DNA from: Amycolatopsis iheyensis
GTDB lineage: Bacteria > Actinomycetota > Actinomycetes > Mycobacteriales > Pseudonocardiaceae
Reading direction: 5' to 3'
Assembly (NCBI RefSeq): GCF_024703995.1
Contig: NZ_JAMXQV010000015.1
Location: 186,001-250,000, forward strand
DNA: 64,000 bases
Positions 23,930 to 32,018 of the stretch are shown piece by piece; within the stretch, counting starts at the first letter, position 1, and each line of letters begins with the position of its first letter. The notes below the pieces were generated by a model. That model did no database searches. It was not told the DNA's origin and worked only from the letters and a program-made list of their open reading frames with translations. The translations under genes were made by a program, and so were the position numbers.

Positions 23930-26016
23930 ACACCGTGCTGACGCTGGCGGTGCTGCTGACGTTGGCCGCGGGGTGGCACTCGCTGAAGCGGCGGATCAAG
24001 GCCGGTCCGCGGCCGGGCCGTCGCACGCCGGGCCGCAAGGCGACGATGTTCGCCGTCATGGTCATCCTCGGCCTGCAGGCGATCGTCACCGCGCCGGCGG
24101 CGAGCGCGGCGGCCTGTGGTGAGGCGCCGAACCCGGAACGCCCCGGCGCGGGCATGGTCGGCGCCATCGACCCCGCCGAAGGCCACGGCGAGGCGGGCAG
24201 CCCGTACGTCGACTACAGCTACGCCGGGTTCGTCTGGAACACCTTCGAGACGAACTGCTCCGGGTTGAACATCACCCCGGCGGGCTCGACACTCGACACC
24301 TGGGGCGGCAACCAGCTGTTCAACCTGGGCAAGAACATCGTCGGCGCGACGAACTCGCTGCACTACACCGTGCTCGAGGGCGGTCTGCTCAACCCGCTCT
24401 ACAGCGCGGTGAAGTCCGGCGCGGAGAAGGTCTACAACAACATCTACGCCCAGCTGTTCGGGCTGGTCGCGCTGGTCATGTCGATCATGCTGTTCCGCAA
24501 CATCTGGCGCGGCGACCTCGCCGCGGTCAGCAAACGGGCGTTGTACGCGCTGGCGGGCGTCTGGCTCGCCGCGTCTTCGCTGGCGATGCTGCGGTACTTC
24601 GACCCGATCGACAAAGCGATCGTCCAGACCACGACGAACATCCAGGCCGGGTTCGTCGACGACGCGGACAACCGCGTGATCCGGCACGTGCTGCCGACGA
24701 ACCTGCACAACGAGATCGTCTACAAGAACTGGCTGCGCGGGGAGTTCGGCTCGCCGACCGCGCCGCAGGCCGACCAGTTCGGGCGGCCCCTGCTGGACGC
24801 GCAGGCGTTCACGTGGGGGCAGCTGCGCAGCGGCGACGACGCCAACCAGCAGGTCATCGACGGCAAGAAGAACGCCTACAAGGACATCTCCACCAAACTG
24901 GGCCCGGCCACCGGCTACTTCACCGGCGAAGCCGGCGGCCGCACCGGCGCGGGCTTCCTCTCGCTGGGCCAAGCCCTCGTCTACTCCCTCTTCCAGCTCC
25001 TGGCCAAGGCGAGCGTCCTGCTCGCCCAGGTCCTCATCCGCCTCTTCGCGCTCACCGCGCCGCTCATCGGCCTGATCGCCCTGCTGCACCCGGAGATCCT
25101 GCGCCGCGTGCTCAAGGTCGCCGGTGGTGTCGCCTTCAACCTCGTCGTGCTCTCCGTGCTCGCCGGTGTGCACGCCCTGTTGCTGCAAGCCATCTTCGAC
25201 GCCGGCAACTCGCTGAACATGCTCACGCAGATGGTCCTCGCCGGGCTCATCACCGTGTTGCTGTTCATGGTCGGGCGGCCGGTGCGGCGGCTGTGGCAGA
25301 TGGTCGAGATGTCGGTCAGCATGGTCGGCGCCGCCGTGCCGTCGCCGGGTGGCGGGATCTTCTCCCGGTTCCGGCGCAACAAGAACGGCCCGACGTCGCA
25401 GGACGAGTTCTGGCAGCACGTGCGCGACACCGACGACGTCGTCGACGGCGAGCAGCGCGGGCCGATGGGTGCCACCGTCGGCGGTGGCCGGTTCCGGCCG
25501 GAGGCCACGATCTTCGCCAACGCCCAGCGCCTCGACAACGCTTCGGGCGCGTCCCGGCCCGCCGCCGCCTGGTCCGGGGCGCCCTGGCCGGGCGCCGTCG
25601 CCGGTGGTGGCTCCGCGGGTGCCTTGCCCGCGGGCGGTCGTCCCGGCTCGCCGGTGTTCGGCCAGTACAACCCCGCGAACGGCGACCCCGGCGACTACGT
25701 CGTCGTCGGGCCGGGTGGCCGGCCCACGCTGCGCCGGGAGGAGAGCCGGCGCGTCGACACCTCGCCGGTCGCCGACCGGCGCTGGACCGACGAGCCCGAG
25801 CCCGTCGTCGTGCCGTCGCACATGCGCGCGCCCGAAGCCGACCTGAACGGCTACGCGGCGTCCGAACCGCCGCGGCCGCCGGGTGTGCGGGCGCAGCCGC
25901 GCCGCGTCGACCCCGAAGTCGTCGCCGGCAAGCCGGTCTTCGTGCTGTACCGGCCTTCGCGCGGCATCGAGGTCCGCGAAGAGCCGCGGGACACCGACCA
26001 GCTGATGGGGCGGTGA
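23926..26016 (+). CDS. Polytopic membrane protein, VirB6/TrbL-like
   Basis: 696 residues. Hydrophobic segments at about 1-17 and 41-62 flank a basic loop. An extracytoplasmic Gly/Asn-rich stretch follows, then helices at about 182-200, 208-225 and a cluster at about 345-455 typical of a VirB6/TrbL channel component. The C-terminal 240 residues are hydrophilic, Pro/Gly/Arg-rich and cytoplasmic. No enzymatic motif. It overlaps the ATPase gene by four bases and the next gene starts three bases after its stop, so it is firmly in the operon. Confidence 0.75.
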   Translation: MNTVLTLAVLLTLAAGWHSLKRRIKAGPRPGRRTPGRKATMFAVMVILGLQAIVTAPAASAAACGEAPNPERPGAGMVGAIDPAEGHGEAGSPYVDYSYAGFVWNTFETNCSGLNITPAGSTLDTWGGNQLFNLGKNIVGATNSLHYTVLEGGLLNPLYSAVKSGAEKVYNNIYAQLFGLVALVMSIMLFRNIWRGDLAAVSKRALYALAGVWLAASSLAMLRYFDPIDKAIVQTTTNIQAGFVDDADNRVIRHVLPTNLHNEIVYKNWLRGEFGSPTAPQADQFGRPLLDAQAFTWGQLRSGDDANQQVIDGKKNAYKDISTKLGPATGYFTGEAGGRTGAGFLSLGQALVYSLFQLLAKASVLLAQVLIRLFALTAPLIGLIALLHPEILRRVLKVAGGVAFNLVVLSVLAGVHALLLQAIFDAGNSLNMLTQMVLAGLITVLLFMVGRPVRRLWQMVEMSVSMVGAAVPSPGGGIFSRFRRNKNGPTSQDEFWQHVRDTDDVVDGEQRGPMGATVGGGRFRPEATIFANAQRLDNASGASRPAAAWSGAPWPGAVAGGGSAGALPAGGRPGSPVFGQYNPANGDPGDYVVVGPGGRPTLRREESRRVDTSPVADRRWTDEPEPVVVPSHMRAPEADLNGYAASEPPRPPGVRAQPRRVDPEVVAGKPVFVLYRPSRGIEVREEPRDTDQLMGR

Positions 26017-26019
26017 CCG

Positions 26020-26622
26020 ATGCCGATCCGCACCAACCGCGGCCGCGCCGCGGTCTACCGCCGCCTGTGGGGCTGGCCGCTGCGCTCGCCGCGCCACCTG
26101 ATGGGCACGCTGGTCTTCCTGGCGATCCTGGTCACCGCGCTCGGCATCGTGCTGCCGAAGGTGGTCGGCAAGCCGCAGGCCAAGGCGGCGCCGGTGACCC
26201 CGGGCACGACGACGTCGGTCACGGCGACCCCGCCCGGGGTCGCCGCGCCGGTGCCGACGTCGAACCTGCCGACGCGGCTGTCCGCGCCGCTGGCCACCCC
26301 GACCTCCACGGCGCCGAACGCCGACGCGGTCCGCGTCGCCAAGAGCTGGGCCGCGGCCTGGGTCGACCACCCGGCGGGCATCACCTCCGAGCAGTGGCTG
26401 GCCAAGCTCAAGCCGTACACGACCGAGGAGTACCTGCCGGTGATGGCGTCGGTCGACCCGGCGAACATCCCGGCGACGAAGGTCACCGGTGAGCCGGTCG
26501 TCGGCACGTCCTACACCAGCTCGGTGCAGCTGACCATCCCGACCGACGGGCCGAAGCTGGCCATCACGGTGGTGAACACGAACGCCGGCTGGCGCGTCGC
26601 CGACTACGACCAGGCGAGCTGA
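26020..26622 (+). CDS. Single-pass membrane protein, VirB8/TcpC-like
   Basis: 200 residues: a basic N-terminus, one membrane helix (about 28-47), a Pro/Thr/Ala linker (about 55-98), and a compact outer domain (about 100-198) whose alternating strand pattern resembles the NTF2-like fold of VirB8 and TcpC. Such proteins form a scaffold between the inner-membrane ATPase complex and the periplasmic or wall part. Identification rests on topology and position, not on a diagnostic motif. Two bases separate it from the wall-hydrolase gene. Confidence 0.65.
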   Translation: MPIRTNRGRAAVYRRLWGWPLRSPRHLMGTLVFLAILVTALGIVLPKVVGKPQAKAAPVTPGTTTSVTATPPGVAAPVPTSNLPTRLSAPLATPTSTAPNADAVRVAKSWAAAWVDHPAGITSEQWLAKLKPYTTEEYLPVMASVDPANIPATKVTGEPVVGTSYTSSVQLTIPTDGPKLAITVVNTNAGWRVADYDQAS

Positions 26623-26624
26623 CC

Positions 26625-27626
26625 GTGCGGCGGCTGGGGTTGTGGCTGGGACTGATCGCGTTCGTCGCGATCGGCGCCCTGGTCGCGACCGCCATCGCCG
26701 CCAAGGTCGTGCTGGACAACCAGCAGGCGCAGGCCCGCGGCGTGTCGCTGATGAGCTGCGACGCCTCGGTCGGACCGACCCAGCCGGGCCAGGGCGACCG
26801 CGGCACGGTCGACGCGTCCAAGCTCGACGACGAGCAGCGCGGCATCGTCGCGCTCATCATCTCGATCGGCAAGCAGCGGACGCTGGCGCCGCGCGCGTGG
26901 CAGGTCGCGATCCAGGCCGGGATGACCGAGTCGGGCCTGCACAACCTGACCTACGGCGACCGCGACTCCCTCGGCATCTTCCAGATGCGCCCGTCGATGG
27001 GCTGGGGCTCGGTCGAGCAGGTCACCAACCCGAACTACGAGGTCAACAAGTTCTACGACGTCCTGCTGGCGGTGCCGGACTGGGAGAACCGCCGCCCGGG
27101 CGACGCCGCCCAGGCCGTGGAGCGGTCGGGTTTCCCGGACCGCTACCACAAGTGGGAGCCGATGGCGGCGACGCTGGTGCAGAACGTCGGCCAGGTCGTC
27201 GACGTCGTCGCCTGCGGGCAGGGGCTGGGCCAGCTGCTGCCGCCGAGCCAGGCCGCGGCGAAGGCGATCAGTTTCGCGCTGGGTGAGCAGGGGAAGCCGT
27301 ACGTGTGGGGCGCGACCGGCCCGAACGCGTACGACTGCTCGGGCCTGATGCTGCGCGCGTACGAGTCGGCGGGGATCATCCTGCCGCGAGTCTCGCGTGA
27401 CCAGTACCACGCCGGCGCGTTGCTGCCGGTGCGGGACGCGCAGCCCGGTGACCTGATCTTCCTGTCCACCGATCCGTCGGACCCGAACAGCATCCACCAC
27501 GTGATGATGTACCTGGGTGACGGCAAGGTCGTCGAGGCCCAGCAGACGGGCGTCCCGGTGCACACGCGGGCGTTCTCGTTCGACGAGCACGAAGTCGTGC
27601 CGCAGGCGGTCCGCCCCGGCGTTTAG
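26625..27626 (+). CDS. Cell-wall hydrolase: lysozyme-like domain plus NlpC/P60 peptidase
   Basis: 333 residues. A membrane anchor (about 5-27) is followed by a lysozyme/transglycosylase-like region (about 70-190, with GMTESGLHNLTYGDRDSLGIFQ, where the Glu is the likely acid) and an NlpC/P60 domain (about 205-330). The peptidase nucleophile is Cys238 in YDCSGL, with His291/292 in IHHVMMYLGDG. It would cut both glycan and stem peptide, the VirB1-like task of opening the wall for the machine. Tight operon position supports that role. GTG start at 26625 without a strong ribosome site suggests coupled translation. Confidence 0.85.
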   Translation: MRRLGLWLGLIAFVAIGALVATAIAAKVVLDNQQAQARGVSLMSCDASVGPTQPGQGDRGTVDASKLDDEQRGIVALIISIGKQRTLAPRAWQVAIQAGMTESGLHNLTYGDRDSLGIFQMRPSMGWGSVEQVTNPNYEVNKFYDVLLAVPDWENRRPGDAAQAVERSGFPDRYHKWEPMAATLVQNVGQVVDVVACGQGLGQLLPPSQAAAKAISFALGEQGKPYVWGATGPNAYDCSGLMLRAYESAGIILPRVSRDQYHAGALLPVRDAQPGDLIFLSTDPSDPNSIHHVMMYLGDGKVVEAQQTGVPVHTRAFSFDEHEVVPQAVRPGV

Positions 27627-27643
27627 CATGGGTCGCGAGGGCC

Positions 27644-27664
27644 TTGACACGAATCGGCCGATTC
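27644..27664. promoter_or_regulatory. TTGACA box next to a perfect 14-bp palindrome
   Basis: TTGACA at 27644-27649 is immediately followed by the palindrome GAATCGGCCGATTC (27651-27664), in the 96-bp gap before the repeat-rich gene. This could be a regulated internal promoter; a convincing -10 was not found. Confidence 0.35.
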
Positions 27665-27722
27665 ACCCGACGTCGCGGCGCTTCCACGAGCAGGTGGCCG
27701 CGTACTGGCAGAGGATGAGCAC

Positions 27723-30700
27723 GTGGGACGCAAATTCGGCAAGCGAGGCAAAGCCGGCCAGGACCCGGCGGAGCTGTTCGGCGCGCCACAGCCGCCGCGG
27801 CAGTCGGCGCGCCCCGCGTCCAGCACGCCGCTGGCCGACCAGCTGAGCCAGGGCTACCCCGGCGTCGACCAGGGGTATGTGGTGCTACCCCGGTCGCTGG
27901 CCGAGGGGATGTCGCTGCCGTGGCAGCACCAGATGGCGGCGTTGCTGGCCCAGTTCCACGCGGAGCACGCGGCGCTGGCGTGGCCGATCTACCGGGTGGT
28001 GCCCTCGCGTTACGAAAGGCTGGCGGACCTCGACGAGGAGCAGCTCGCGGAGGCGGGCTACCTGGTGGAGATGGACGCGGACGGCGAGATGGTCTACCGC
28101 GAGCGCAGCGGCCGCAAGGTGGAGGACCCCCTGGACACGACGGTCCTGGTGTCATCCCTGGACCCGATCCCGAAGCCGGCGGCCCGGCCGGTGCCGCCGC
28201 CGCCGGGAGCCCGGCCTGGTCAGGCGCCGGCCCCGATGAACATCGGCCCGGCACCGGTGTGGCGGACGGTCCCGCAGCCGCCGCCGGCCGCGCCGGAGCC
28301 GGGTTTGAGTACTGCGTGGAGTCAGGGGGAGGGACGTCATTCGGCTCCGTCGGGGCGTCGCGAGGCGGTTCATCCGGTCGCGCCCGATTTCCAGGCCGGG
28401 CCGGTCACCCAGCCACAGGGGGTTGTGGTGCCGCCGGGGACTGCTCGGTCTGCGGCAGCGGGGCGGCCGGAGTCTGCCGAGGTGGAGTCGGGTGTAGGCG
28501 CGGCCGGCCTGTCTGCTGAGGTTGAGCCTGGGGTCGCTGAGCAGCCGCAGTTCGAGGCGGGGGTAGCAGGCGGTCCGCAGGAGTCTGCTGAGGTGCCGAT
28601 GGCGGAGCCTGGCGTTGCTGAGTCGCCGCGCGGCGCCTTGGAGCCTGATGGTTGGTCGCAGGGAGCCGCCATTGTGGAGCCGCAGCCGGCTGGCGGTTTG
28701 GAGCCGTCGCGGCCTGCGGTTGCTGAGGAGCCGGGTCTCTCGGGCGGTGGGCCTGGTGTGGCTGAGGCGGCGCCCGCTGGGGGGCCGGGTGTTCCAGAGC
28801 CTGTGAGTGGCGCGCAGGTCGGGAATGTGGAGCTGTCGCAGGCTGCCGGCGCGGAGCCGCAGTTCGCTGCTGGGGAATCGCTGCAGGCTGGTGCCGCGGA
28901 GCCGTCGCAGGCCGAGGGCGTGGAGCGGTCGCAGGCTGCCGGCGCGGAGCCGCAGTTCGCTGGTGGGGAATCGCCGCAGGCTGGTGCCGCGGAGCCGTCG
29001 CAGGCCGAGGGCGTGGAGCGGTCGCAGCCCGTTGCAGGAGGGGCGCACGAGCCTGCCGCCGTGGAGGCGCCGCAGCCCGCGGCTGTGGAGCCGTCGCGGT
29101 TCGCTGGTGGGGGCTCGCGGGACGCCGCTGGTGTGGAGTTGTCGCGGCCTGAGGCTGCGGGGCAGCCGCAGGCCGGGGATGTGGAGCCGTCGGTGCCCGC
29201 CGCCGCGGAGCCGTTGCTGCGCGCTGGTGGAGAGCCGGAGGAGGTCGCTGCTTCGGAGCAGCCGGGCACCGGGGGTGTGCAGCCTGCGGCTGAGGAATTG
29301 CCGCGGCCTGATGGTGCGGCTGCTGCCCAGCCTGGGGATGTGCAGCTGCCGGAGGCTGCGGAGCCGTCGCAGCGCGCTTCAGAGGAGCCCGAGCCGCAGT
29401 TACCTGCCGATGTGCGTGCGTCGGAACTCGGTGCCCGTGAGTCGCAGGAGCCTGCTGGTGGGGAGTCGGTGCAGCCTGGTGTTGCGGAGCTGCGGGAGTC
29501 TGCTGCCGCGGAGTTGTCGCAGCCTGCGGTGACGCAGCAGCCTGCTGATGAGCCGACCTCGGAACCTGGTGCTGCGGCGCCTCCGCAACCTGCGGGGGCT
29601 CAGCCCGAAGCGTCGGCCGCGCAGCCGCCCCACGAGCAGGCGCCATCTGCTGCGCAGCCGCAGGTGCCGGTTGTGTCGCCGCCCCAACTGCCCGGTGCCG
29701 TCCAGCAGTCGCCTGTCATGCCGTCGGAGGTTGCTCCGTTGCCGCAGGGGGGACCTGCCCAGTCGGAGCAGGTCCAGTCGTCGCAGGCGCCGTCCGGTCA
29801 GTCGCCGCAGCCAGGTGTGCCGGCGGCCCAGTACGGGCAGCCCACCCAGCCGCCGCAGATGCAGCCTGCCCAGCCGTCACAGCCCGGTCAGCCGCAGTCT
29901 GCCGCGCAGAACCGGCCCGGTCAGCCGCAGCAGCCGGTCGAGCAATCGCAACCGGTCGAGCCGCAGCAGCCTGCCGCGCAGATCCAGTCCGGTCAGCCGC
30001 AGGAGCCGGTAGAGCTGTCGCAGCCCGGTCAGCAGCAGTCTGCCGCGCAGACCCAGCCTGGCCAGCCGCAGCAGGCGGTCGAGCCGTCGCAGCCGGTCCA
30101 GTCGCCGCAGGCGGCCGAGGCGTCGCAGCCGGTCCAGCCGCTGCAGTCTGCCGCGCAGGTCCAGTCCGGTCAGCCACAACGGCCGGTCGAGCCGTCGCAA
30201 CCGGTCGAGCCGCAGTCTGCCGCGCAGATCCAGTCCGGTCAGCCGCAGCAGCCGGCCAAGGCGTCGCAACCGGTCCAGCCGCAGCAGCCTGCCGCGCAGA
30301 CCCAGCCCAGCCAGCCACAACGGCCCGCCGAGCCGTCGCAGCAGCCCGCCCAGCCACACCCGCAGGCCCAGCCCCCAGCCCCACCGTGGAGCCAGCCCAA
30401 CCAGACGCCACAACCAACCCAGAACACCCGCCCCAAACCAGTCTTCCCCGGCCCGGAATCAACCCCCCACCCCCTCCCGACCCGCCACGCGGCCCCGGCC
30501 CGCCCGGTCTTCCCGGGCCCCGGCACCACCCCCGCCCCGGCGCCGAACGCCCGCCCCGTCTTCCCGGGCCGGGACACCCCGCTCCCGCAACCCTCCAAAC
30601 CGGACCAGGAACCCGCCACCCCACCCCGCGGCACCCCGCGCGGCTGGTTCGACGAGTTCCCCGAGAACCAGGAAGCCACCGAAGGACCGCAGGACTTCGG

Positions 30701-30746
30701 CCCGACCGGGCAGCCGACCGAGATCCCCTACCGGTACAAGCGCTGA
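27723..30746 (+). CDS. 1007-residue Pro/Gln/Glu/Ala repeat protein with conserved N-terminal domain
   Basis: Residues 1-140 form an ordered basic/mixed domain (VVLPRSLAEGMSLPWQHQM...YRVVPSRYERL) with no membrane segment. From about 150 to 640 the protein is Glu/Pro/Ala/Gly-rich with short near-repeats, including two consecutive 31-residue units (93-bp DNA repeat beginning at 28836). From about 640 to 890 it changes to Gln/Pro/Ser repeats such as SGQPQQPVEPSQPV. The last 100 residues contain PVFPGP three times and a conserved ending GWFDEFPE...IPYRYKR. Codons in the middle use more T-ending triplets than neighbours. Function unknown; a wall-spanning or scaffold tail for the upstream secretion-like system is an inference. 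GTG start, weak ribosome site. Confidence 0.8.
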   Translation: MGRKFGKRGKAGQDPAELFGAPQPPRQSARPASSTPLADQLSQGYPGVDQGYVVLPRSLAEGMSLPWQHQMAALLAQFHAEHAALAWPIYRVVPSRYERLADLDEEQLAEAGYLVEMDADGEMVYRERSGRKVEDPLDTTVLVSSLDPIPKPAARPVPPPPGARPGQAPAPMNIGPAPVWRTVPQPPPAAPEPGLSTAWSQGEGRHSAPSGRREAVHPVAPDFQAGPVTQPQGVVVPPGTARSAAAGRPESAEVESGVGAAGLSAEVEPGVAEQPQFEAGVAGGPQESAEVPMAEPGVAESPRGALEPDGWSQGAAIVEPQPAGGLEPSRPAVAEEPGLSGGGPGVAEAAPAGGPGVPEPVSGAQVGNVELSQAAGAEPQFAAGESLQAGAAEPSQAEGVERSQAAGAEPQFAGGESPQAGAAEPSQAEGVERSQPVAGGAHEPAAVEAPQPAAVEPSRFAGGGSRDAAGVELSRPEAAGQPQAGDVEPSVPAAAEPLLRAGGEPEEVAASEQPGTGGVQPAAEELPRPDGAAAAQPGDVQLPEAAEPSQRASEEPEPQLPADVRASELGARESQEPAGGESVQPGVAELRESAAAELSQPAVTQQPADEPTSEPGAAAPPQPAGAQPEASAAQPPHEQAPSAAQPQVPVVSPPQLPGAVQQSPVMPSEVAPLPQGGPAQSEQVQSSQAPSGQSPQPGVPAAQYGQPTQPPQMQPAQPSQPGQPQSAAQNRPGQPQQPVEQSQPVEPQQPAAQIQSGQPQEPVELSQPGQQQSAAQTQPGQPQQAVEPSQPVQSPQAAEASQPVQPLQSAAQVQSGQPQRPVEPSQPVEPQSAAQIQSGQPQQPAKASQPVQPQQPAAQTQPSQPQRPAEPSQQPAQPHPQAQPPAPPWSQPNQTPQPTQNTRPKPVFPGPESTPHPLPTRHAAPARPVFPGPGTTPAPAPNARPVFPGRDTPLPQPSKPDQEPATPPRGTPRGWFDEFPENQEATEGPQDFGPTGQPTEIPYRYKR
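28836..29021 (+). repeat. 93-bp in-frame tandem repeat, two copies
   Basis: Units 28836-28928 and 28929-29021 encode the same 31 residues with only two amino-acid differences (Ala/Gly and Leu/Pro). The near identity at the DNA level shows a recent duplication inside the repeat-rich gene. Confidence 0.85.
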
Positions 30747-30777
30747 CAGGCGGGCCCGGGGGTGCGAACCTAAGACC

Positions 30778-30960
30778 ATGGCGAAAGATCCGAACCCCGA
30801 CCAGGGCTGGTACTACAACACTCGCACCAACGAGGTCGAGCACCTCGAGCGCAGCCGCGGCATCGACCTGCTCGGGCCGTACCCGGACGAGGCCACCGCC
30901 CGGCGGGCGCTCGACATCGCCCGGGAACGCACCCGGCAAGCCGACGCCGAGGACGACTAG
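30778..30960 (+). CDS. SPOR-like mini-protein
   Basis: 60 residues: GWYYNTRTNEVE, then GPYPDEATARRALDIARERT. This is a common actinobacterial small protein annotated as SPOR-like; full SPOR domains bind denuded glycan strands, but this one lacks a signal peptide or membrane segment, so it probably acts in the cytoplasm. It starts 31 bases after the repeat-rich gene. Its stop overlaps by four bases the stop of the convergent ATPase gene. Confidence 0.82.
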   Translation: MAKDPNPDQGWYYNTRTNEVEHLERSRGIDLLGPYPDEATARRALDIARERTRQADAEDD

Positions 30961-31901
30961 ACCGACAACCCCGGGCCCAGCACGAACTCCGGGTCGACCT
31001 GGGACGCCAGGTCGGCTCCGGCCCACGCCCGGGCGTTGCGCAGGTGGAACTCCACCGCTTGCCGCTGGTAGCGCGCCCAGTCGCGCTGCTCCGCGTCCAC
31101 CGCCGCCCGCATCGACCGCAACGTCGCGAGGTTGCGGGGCTCCAGCTCGGTGATCGGGCGGGCCCTGCCGCGCTCCGCCGCCCGCACGTGCCCCGACGCC
31201 GACAGCCAGCCCAGCAACGCGCCGCCGACCTGCTCCTGCAGGAACTCGACGTCCTCCGCGTCCGTCACCTTGTTGCCCACCACCACGAGCCGCACGCCGA
31301 AGTCGCGGGCGTAGTCCGCGTACTGGCGGTACACGCCCACGCTGCGGACTGTCGGCTCGCACACCAGGAACGTCACGTCGAACCGCGTGAACAGCCCCGA
31401 CGCGAACGCGTCCGCGCCCGCCGTCATGTCCATCACGACGTACTCGCCCTCGACGTCCACCAGGTGGTTCAGCAGCAGCTCGGCCGCGCCCACCTTCGAG
31501 TGGTAGCACTTGACACCCAGGTCGTCCTCGTCGAACTGGCCGGTGACGCCGAGGCGCACGCCGCCCAGCTGCCGGAAGCAACTGTCGAACACCGGGTTGT
31601 CCTCGAACGGCCGCACCAGCCGGGATCCGCGGCCCGGCGGCGTCGTCTTGATCATCGACGCCGCGTCCGCGATCCGCGGGTTGTCGCCGCGCAGGTAGTC
31701 CTTGATGAGGGCCATGTTGTCGCCGAGCGTCGGCCAGGCCAGGGCTTCCTCTTCGGTCGCGCCGAGCGCCACCGCGAGGTGCTGGTTGATGTCGGCGTCG
31801 ATGGCCAGCACCGGCGCGCCGGCGTCGGCGAGCGACGCGACGAACAGGGACGACAACGTCGTCTTGCCGCTGCCGCCCTTGCCGACGAACGCGATCTTCA
31901 C
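30957..31901 (-). CDS. CooC/ParA-type P-loop ATPase
   Basis: 314 residues of the MinD/ParA/CooC (SIMIBI) class: deviant Walker A GKGGSGKTT (residues 7-15), LAIDADINQH as the A' motif and a switch motif VVMDMTAG. CooC relatives help insert nickel or other metals into enzymes; ParA relatives position molecules. GTG start with AGGAAGG about ten bases upstream. A near-perfect palindrome resembling a Zur box lies 20 bases ahead of the start, so zinc-responsive control and a role in metal-protein maturation under zinc limitation are inferred. No target metalloenzyme is adjacent. Confidence 0.87.
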   Translation of the reverse strand: MKIAFVGKGGSGKTTLSSLFVASLADAGAPVLAIDADINQHLAVALGATEEEALAWPTLGDNMALIKDYLRGDNPRIADAASMIKTTPPGRGSRLVRPFEDNPVFDSCFRQLGGVRLGVTGQFDEDDLGVKCYHSKVGAAELLLNHLVDVEGEYVVMDMTAGADAFASGLFTRFDVTFLVCEPTVRSVGVYRQYADYARDFGVRLVVVGNKVTDAEDVEFLQEQVGGALLGWLSASGHVRAAERGRARPITELEPRNLATLRSMRAAVDAEQRDWARYQRQAVEFHLRNARAWAGADLASQVDPEFVLGPGLSV

Positions 31902-31920
31902 GGGAGAAACCCTTCCTGAG

Positions 31921-31939
31921 AATGAAGACGGTTTTCATT
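31921..31939. promoter_or_regulatory. Zur-like operator (9-1-9 palindrome)
   Basis: AATGAAGAC-G-GTTTTCATT is symmetrical with one mismatch and resembles the actinobacterial Zur box core TGAAAAC-G-GTTTTCA. It lies between the divergent CooC-like gene (start 31901) and the ribonuclease gene (32019), closest to the former. In a region of about 70 percent GC such an AT-rich palindrome is conspicuous. Confidence 0.65.
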
Positions 31940-32018
31940 ATTGCGCGCCCAACGTACACCCGACCGGCCCGCGCCCGATCGGGCGATCATCGGCCCCTCG
32001 GAGGGTTAGGGTTGGGGG

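Noticed and set aside
20197..27626. Integrative conjugative element
   Set aside because: No relaxase, coupling protein, integrase, tRNA gene or direct-repeat attachment site is visible in the window; the block is flanked by ordinary chromosomal genes.
28405..29646. Pro/Gln-rich minus-strand open frame inside the repeat gene
   Set aside because: It mirrors the low-complexity repeats of the plus-strand gene, which has a conserved N-terminus and C-terminus; the antisense frame has no ribosome site or conserved part.
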